A stretch of 42,198 bases of DNA from Pseudoselenomonas ruminantium (GTDB taxonomy: Bacteria > Bacillota > Negativicutes > Selenomonadales > Selenomonadaceae), in the NCBI GenBank assembly GCA_902780915.1, contig CACZHK010000037.1, positions 1 to 42,198 of the forward strand. The letters run 5' to 3'. A program made the translations under genes and the position numbers. The notes under the pieces were generated by a model. That model was not told the DNA's origin. It saw only the letters and a program-made list of their open reading frames with translations, and ran no database searches. Position 1 is the first letter of the stretch, and every line of letters begins with the position of its first letter. Of the stretch, positions 40,236 through 42,198 are shown piece by piece.

Positions 40236-41603
40236 ATGGAAAAATGGGAACAGGTTCTGGGCGGTCTCTATGAGACGGTGGACAGGCTGAATGATGGCAC
40301 TGCCTGGCTGGTATATGACAAGATTGGCAAAAGAGTCTGCTTCTTGAAGCAGCGCGACTGTTCGTCCCGTGACCTCTATGAAAAGCTGCGGGCCATGAAA
40401 AATCCTCAGGTGCCGGAGATTTACCGCCTGGCAGAGCAGGAAGGGCAGCTGCTGGTGGTGGAGGAATATCTTGAGGGCAGCACCCTGGCTGATAGGCTGG
40501 AGTATGCCGGGGGAGCCTTGGAGGAAAAGCTGGTACTGTGTATACTCCAGGAGCTCTGTGCCTGCTTGCAGCCTTTGCATGAGGCAGGCATCATCCATCG
40601 GGATATCAAGCCGTCTAATATCATGCTGACCAAGAGGGAGGAAGTAAAGCTCATTGACTTCGGTATTGCCAGACTGAGCAAAGGCACGAGGCGGCGGGAT
40701 ACGGAATTCCTTGGGACCAAGGGCTATGCACCACCGGAGCAGTACGGTTTCGGGGAGACAGATGCCAGAAGCGATATCTATTCGCTAGGAGTGACCTTGC
40801 AGAGATGCCTGGGCAAGGAGTATAGGGGCAGCCTCAAGAGCATAGTCGCAGGCTGTACGGCCCTTGACCCTGCAGATCGTTATGGCTCGGTAGAAGCGTT
40901 GTTGGCAGATTTGAGCCGCAGGCAGAAGAAAAGGAAGCTGCAGAAAGGAATAGGGGCGGTGCTGCTGGCAATCGCCGTTCTGCTGCCTGCAGCTTGGTGG
41001 AAGCTCCAGTCTCCTGCCGAAAATCCCTTGCCGCAAGAGAAGGCTATGGAAGCAGGGGAACCGGCAGAGAACGTTGCACCCCAGGAAATCAGTGCTGCCA
41101 CAACTTCGCAAGGGCAGGAAACTTCCCAGAAACAGGATATTGCTGTGCCGGAGGCGGTAGCTCCTGCCGCAGCTCAAAACGCAATGGAAACCAAGCAGGA
41201 TGCAGCTGCAACCTCCTTCACATATCCTTTTTTGCAGCGCTCGCAATGCAGCTTTTACCTGAACGGCGCTCCTTTCGAAGAAGGCATAGGCATACCTGCC
41301 CATATATGGCAAAGTTGGTCGGGAAATGAGGAAGGCAGGTCTTTCCCGGAGGATTGGGCGCTTACCTTGCACATAGAAAATGAATCTGCCGCAGATTTTG
41401 TGGCACCAAGGCTGGAAGTGACCTTTGACGGCAGTGCTTCCAGCCAGAATCTCCCCACCATCCCCTCTGGCACAGACAGGGATATCACTATCCCGCTAGG
41501 GGGCAGGCAAATCCCTGGCAGGCTCTGCAATCTGGCGGTGCGCTTGGAGGAGGCAGGGGGAATGTCTATGTACTGGAATTTTCAATTCTACTTGGAGCGA
41601 TAA
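40236..41603 (+). CDS. Membrane-anchored Hanks-type Ser/Thr protein kinase
   Basis: A 455-residue kinase: catalytic domain about 1-228, TM segment about 238-257, Ala/Gln/Pro-rich extracytoplasmic linker (about 260-328), and a beta-rich C-terminal domain. Visible residues: K39 (beta-3 Lys), H121-R122-D123, K125 and N128 in HRDIKPSN, D141-F-G, and APPE at 165-168. The glycine-rich loop is poor in glycine (RLNDGTAWLVYD), so nucleotide binding may be modified. No PASTA repeats are present; the outer domain resembles an Ig-like beta sandwich and would sense an unknown signal. ATG 40236 has AAGG nearby; the upstream frame start at 40170 lies in the promoter. Divergent from the HTH gene. Confidence 0.92.
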   Translation: MEKWEQVLGGLYETVDRLNDGTAWLVYDKIGKRVCFLKQRDCSSRDLYEKLRAMKNPQVPEIYRLAEQEGQLLVVEEYLEGSTLADRLEYAGGALEEKLVLCILQELCACLQPLHEAGIIHRDIKPSNIMLTKREEVKLIDFGIARLSKGTRRRDTEFLGTKGYAPPEQYGFGETDARSDIYSLGVTLQRCLGKEYRGSLKSIVAGCTALDPADRYGSVEALLADLSRRQKKRKLQKGIGAVLLAIAVLLPAAWWKLQSPAENPLPQEKAMEAGEPAENVAPQEISAATTSQGQETSQKQDIAVPEAVAPAAAQNAMETKQDAAATSFTYPFLQRSQCSFYLNGAPFEEGIGIPAHIWQSWSGNEEGRSFPEDWALTLHIENESAADFVAPRLEVTFDGSASSQNLPTIPSGTDRDITIPLGGRQIPGRLCNLAVRLEEAGGMSMYWNFQFYLER

Positions 41604-41668
41604 TTTACGAGATTTTTAGTGTTTTTGGGTCCTATGTCCTTTCTGCTGGTTTGATAATCCTATAGAAT

Positions 41669-41684
41669 AATATCAAATGATATT
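41669..41684. promoter_or_regulatory. Palindrome upstream of the DUF1097 gene
   Basis: AATATC-AAAT-GATATT, a 6-bp inverted repeat 22 nt before the start codon. TTGATA at 41651-41656 could be a -35 box, but no well-spaced -10 was found. Candidate operator. Confidence 0.4.
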
Positions 41685-41706
41685 AAAACAAGTGGAGAGT
41701 GGCAGC

Positions 41707-42198
41707 ATGGAACAGTTAAAAAAGGCTATCCTCAATCTCAATCAGACGGATTTCGTAGTGGCAGGCGTTTCGGCGCTGGCCTGTCTGGGCACCCTGGCAG
41801 GGATGCCGGTCTGGGCGCTTTTCATCGGCTGGGCGTGGTATCTGGCCATAGGAGCCAATAAAACCGCCATCAAGGAAGGCTCTGTCACCTGCGTGGCAGC
41901 AGCTATAATGGCCCTGACAGCTGTGGCGCTGACGGACGCATTCGCATCCTATCTGCCTGCGCTGTCCGCTTCCATGCTGGCAGTTTTCCTGATGATATTG
42001 GTGCTCATGATAGCCTTGAAGCTCCCCTATATCAAGCATTCTCTGGTGGGCTTCAATTCCTTTTCCTGCATTTTCGCTGGCTATTATCTGGGAGCCTTCC
42101 CCGCCCAGTCGGATTATCTGGCAAATATAGTCGTAGCCTTCGTTTATATAACAGGCGCCAACATCTTGGGCCTGTTCGTAGGCTGGGCCAGCCAGCAG
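41707..42198 (+). CDS. DUF1097-family membrane protein, 3' end beyond the window
   Basis: The open frame runs 164 codons to the window edge without a stop. At least five TM segments are seen, with PVWALFIGWAWYLAIG and SLVGFNSFSCIFAGYYLGAF typical of the small DUF1097 membrane proteins. Function unknown. GGAGAG lies 7 nt before ATG 41707. Position after the kinase gene, with a 100-nt gap that holds no clear terminator (only T-rich runs), leaves co-transcription possible. Confidence 0.85.
   Translation, partial: MEQLKKAILNLNQTDFVVAGVSALACLGTLAGMPVWALFIGWAWYLAIGANKTAIKEGSVTCVAAAIMALTAVALTDAFASYLPALSASMLAVFLMILVLMIALKLPYIKHSLVGFNSFSCIFAGYYLGAFPAQSDYLANIVVAFVYITGANILGLFVGWASQQ

Overview
The window looks like a chromosome segment of a diderm Firmicute of the class Negativicutes, most likely a Selenomonas- or Mitsuokella-like member of the Selenomonadaceae. 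This is inferred from gene content, not from a search. Promoters and ribosome binding sites are of Firmicute type (TTGACA/TATAAT with frequent TGn extended -10 boxes, strong AGGAGG). The same DNA also carries outer-membrane equipment: a TolC-type channel with a MacAB pump. There are no phage, IS, integron or CRISPR signatures. The accessory character lies in small palindromic repeats and a few unusual proteins.

Layout. 1-410: end of an rRNA operon (partial 5S, tRNA-His, tRNA-Trp, tRNA-Ser, terminator). 436-6119: a DUF1703-type AAA/PD-(D/E)XK protein, a small membrane-anchored protein, metA, a 111-residue orphan behind a long leader, and a secreted 5'-nucleotidase-family protein. 6289-10766: TolC, MacA, MacB-ATPase and MacB-permease operon. 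10801-10942: nested palindromic repeat. 11027-17955: rfbD-like reductase, sstT, cupin (minus strand), DUF218 protein, MATE exporter, phosphoglucomutase. 18017-20953 (minus strand): a DASS-family anion transporter followed by an SHMT-like protein that has lost the PLP lysine. 21189-22196: rpsF-ssb-rpsR. 22330-24316: DedA protein, hotdog thioesterase, secreted coiled-coil protein. 24436-29717: galactose locus (galK, galE, galT, LacI-family regulator), in which both galK and galT are broken by small internal deletions. 29745-33638: secreted protein, glucosaminidase/TPR lipoprotein, FIST-GGDEF protein. 33828-39077: mannitol operon mtlR-mtlA-mtlD. 39131-42198: orphan small protein, HTH protein divergent from a membrane Ser/Thr kinase, and a truncated DUF1097 membrane protein.

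How the genes work together. MacAB-TolC forms an envelope-spanning exporter. The gal locus has two identical LacI-type operators 120 bp apart around the galK promoter and a third in front of the regulator, which suggests looping repression plus autoregulation. The mtl operon is self-contained: PRD activator, EIICBA and mannitol-1-phosphate dehydrogenase.

Most worth follow-up: the transporter/SHMT-like pseudoenzyme pair; the FIST-GGDEF protein with a degenerate active site but an intact RxxD I-site motif; the gene at 39131-39637, whose Shine-Dalgarno lies in a 10-bp inverted repeat with a SigD-like promoter inside it; and the two gal lesions, which must first be separated from assembly error. 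No intergenic stretch exceeds 300 bases.
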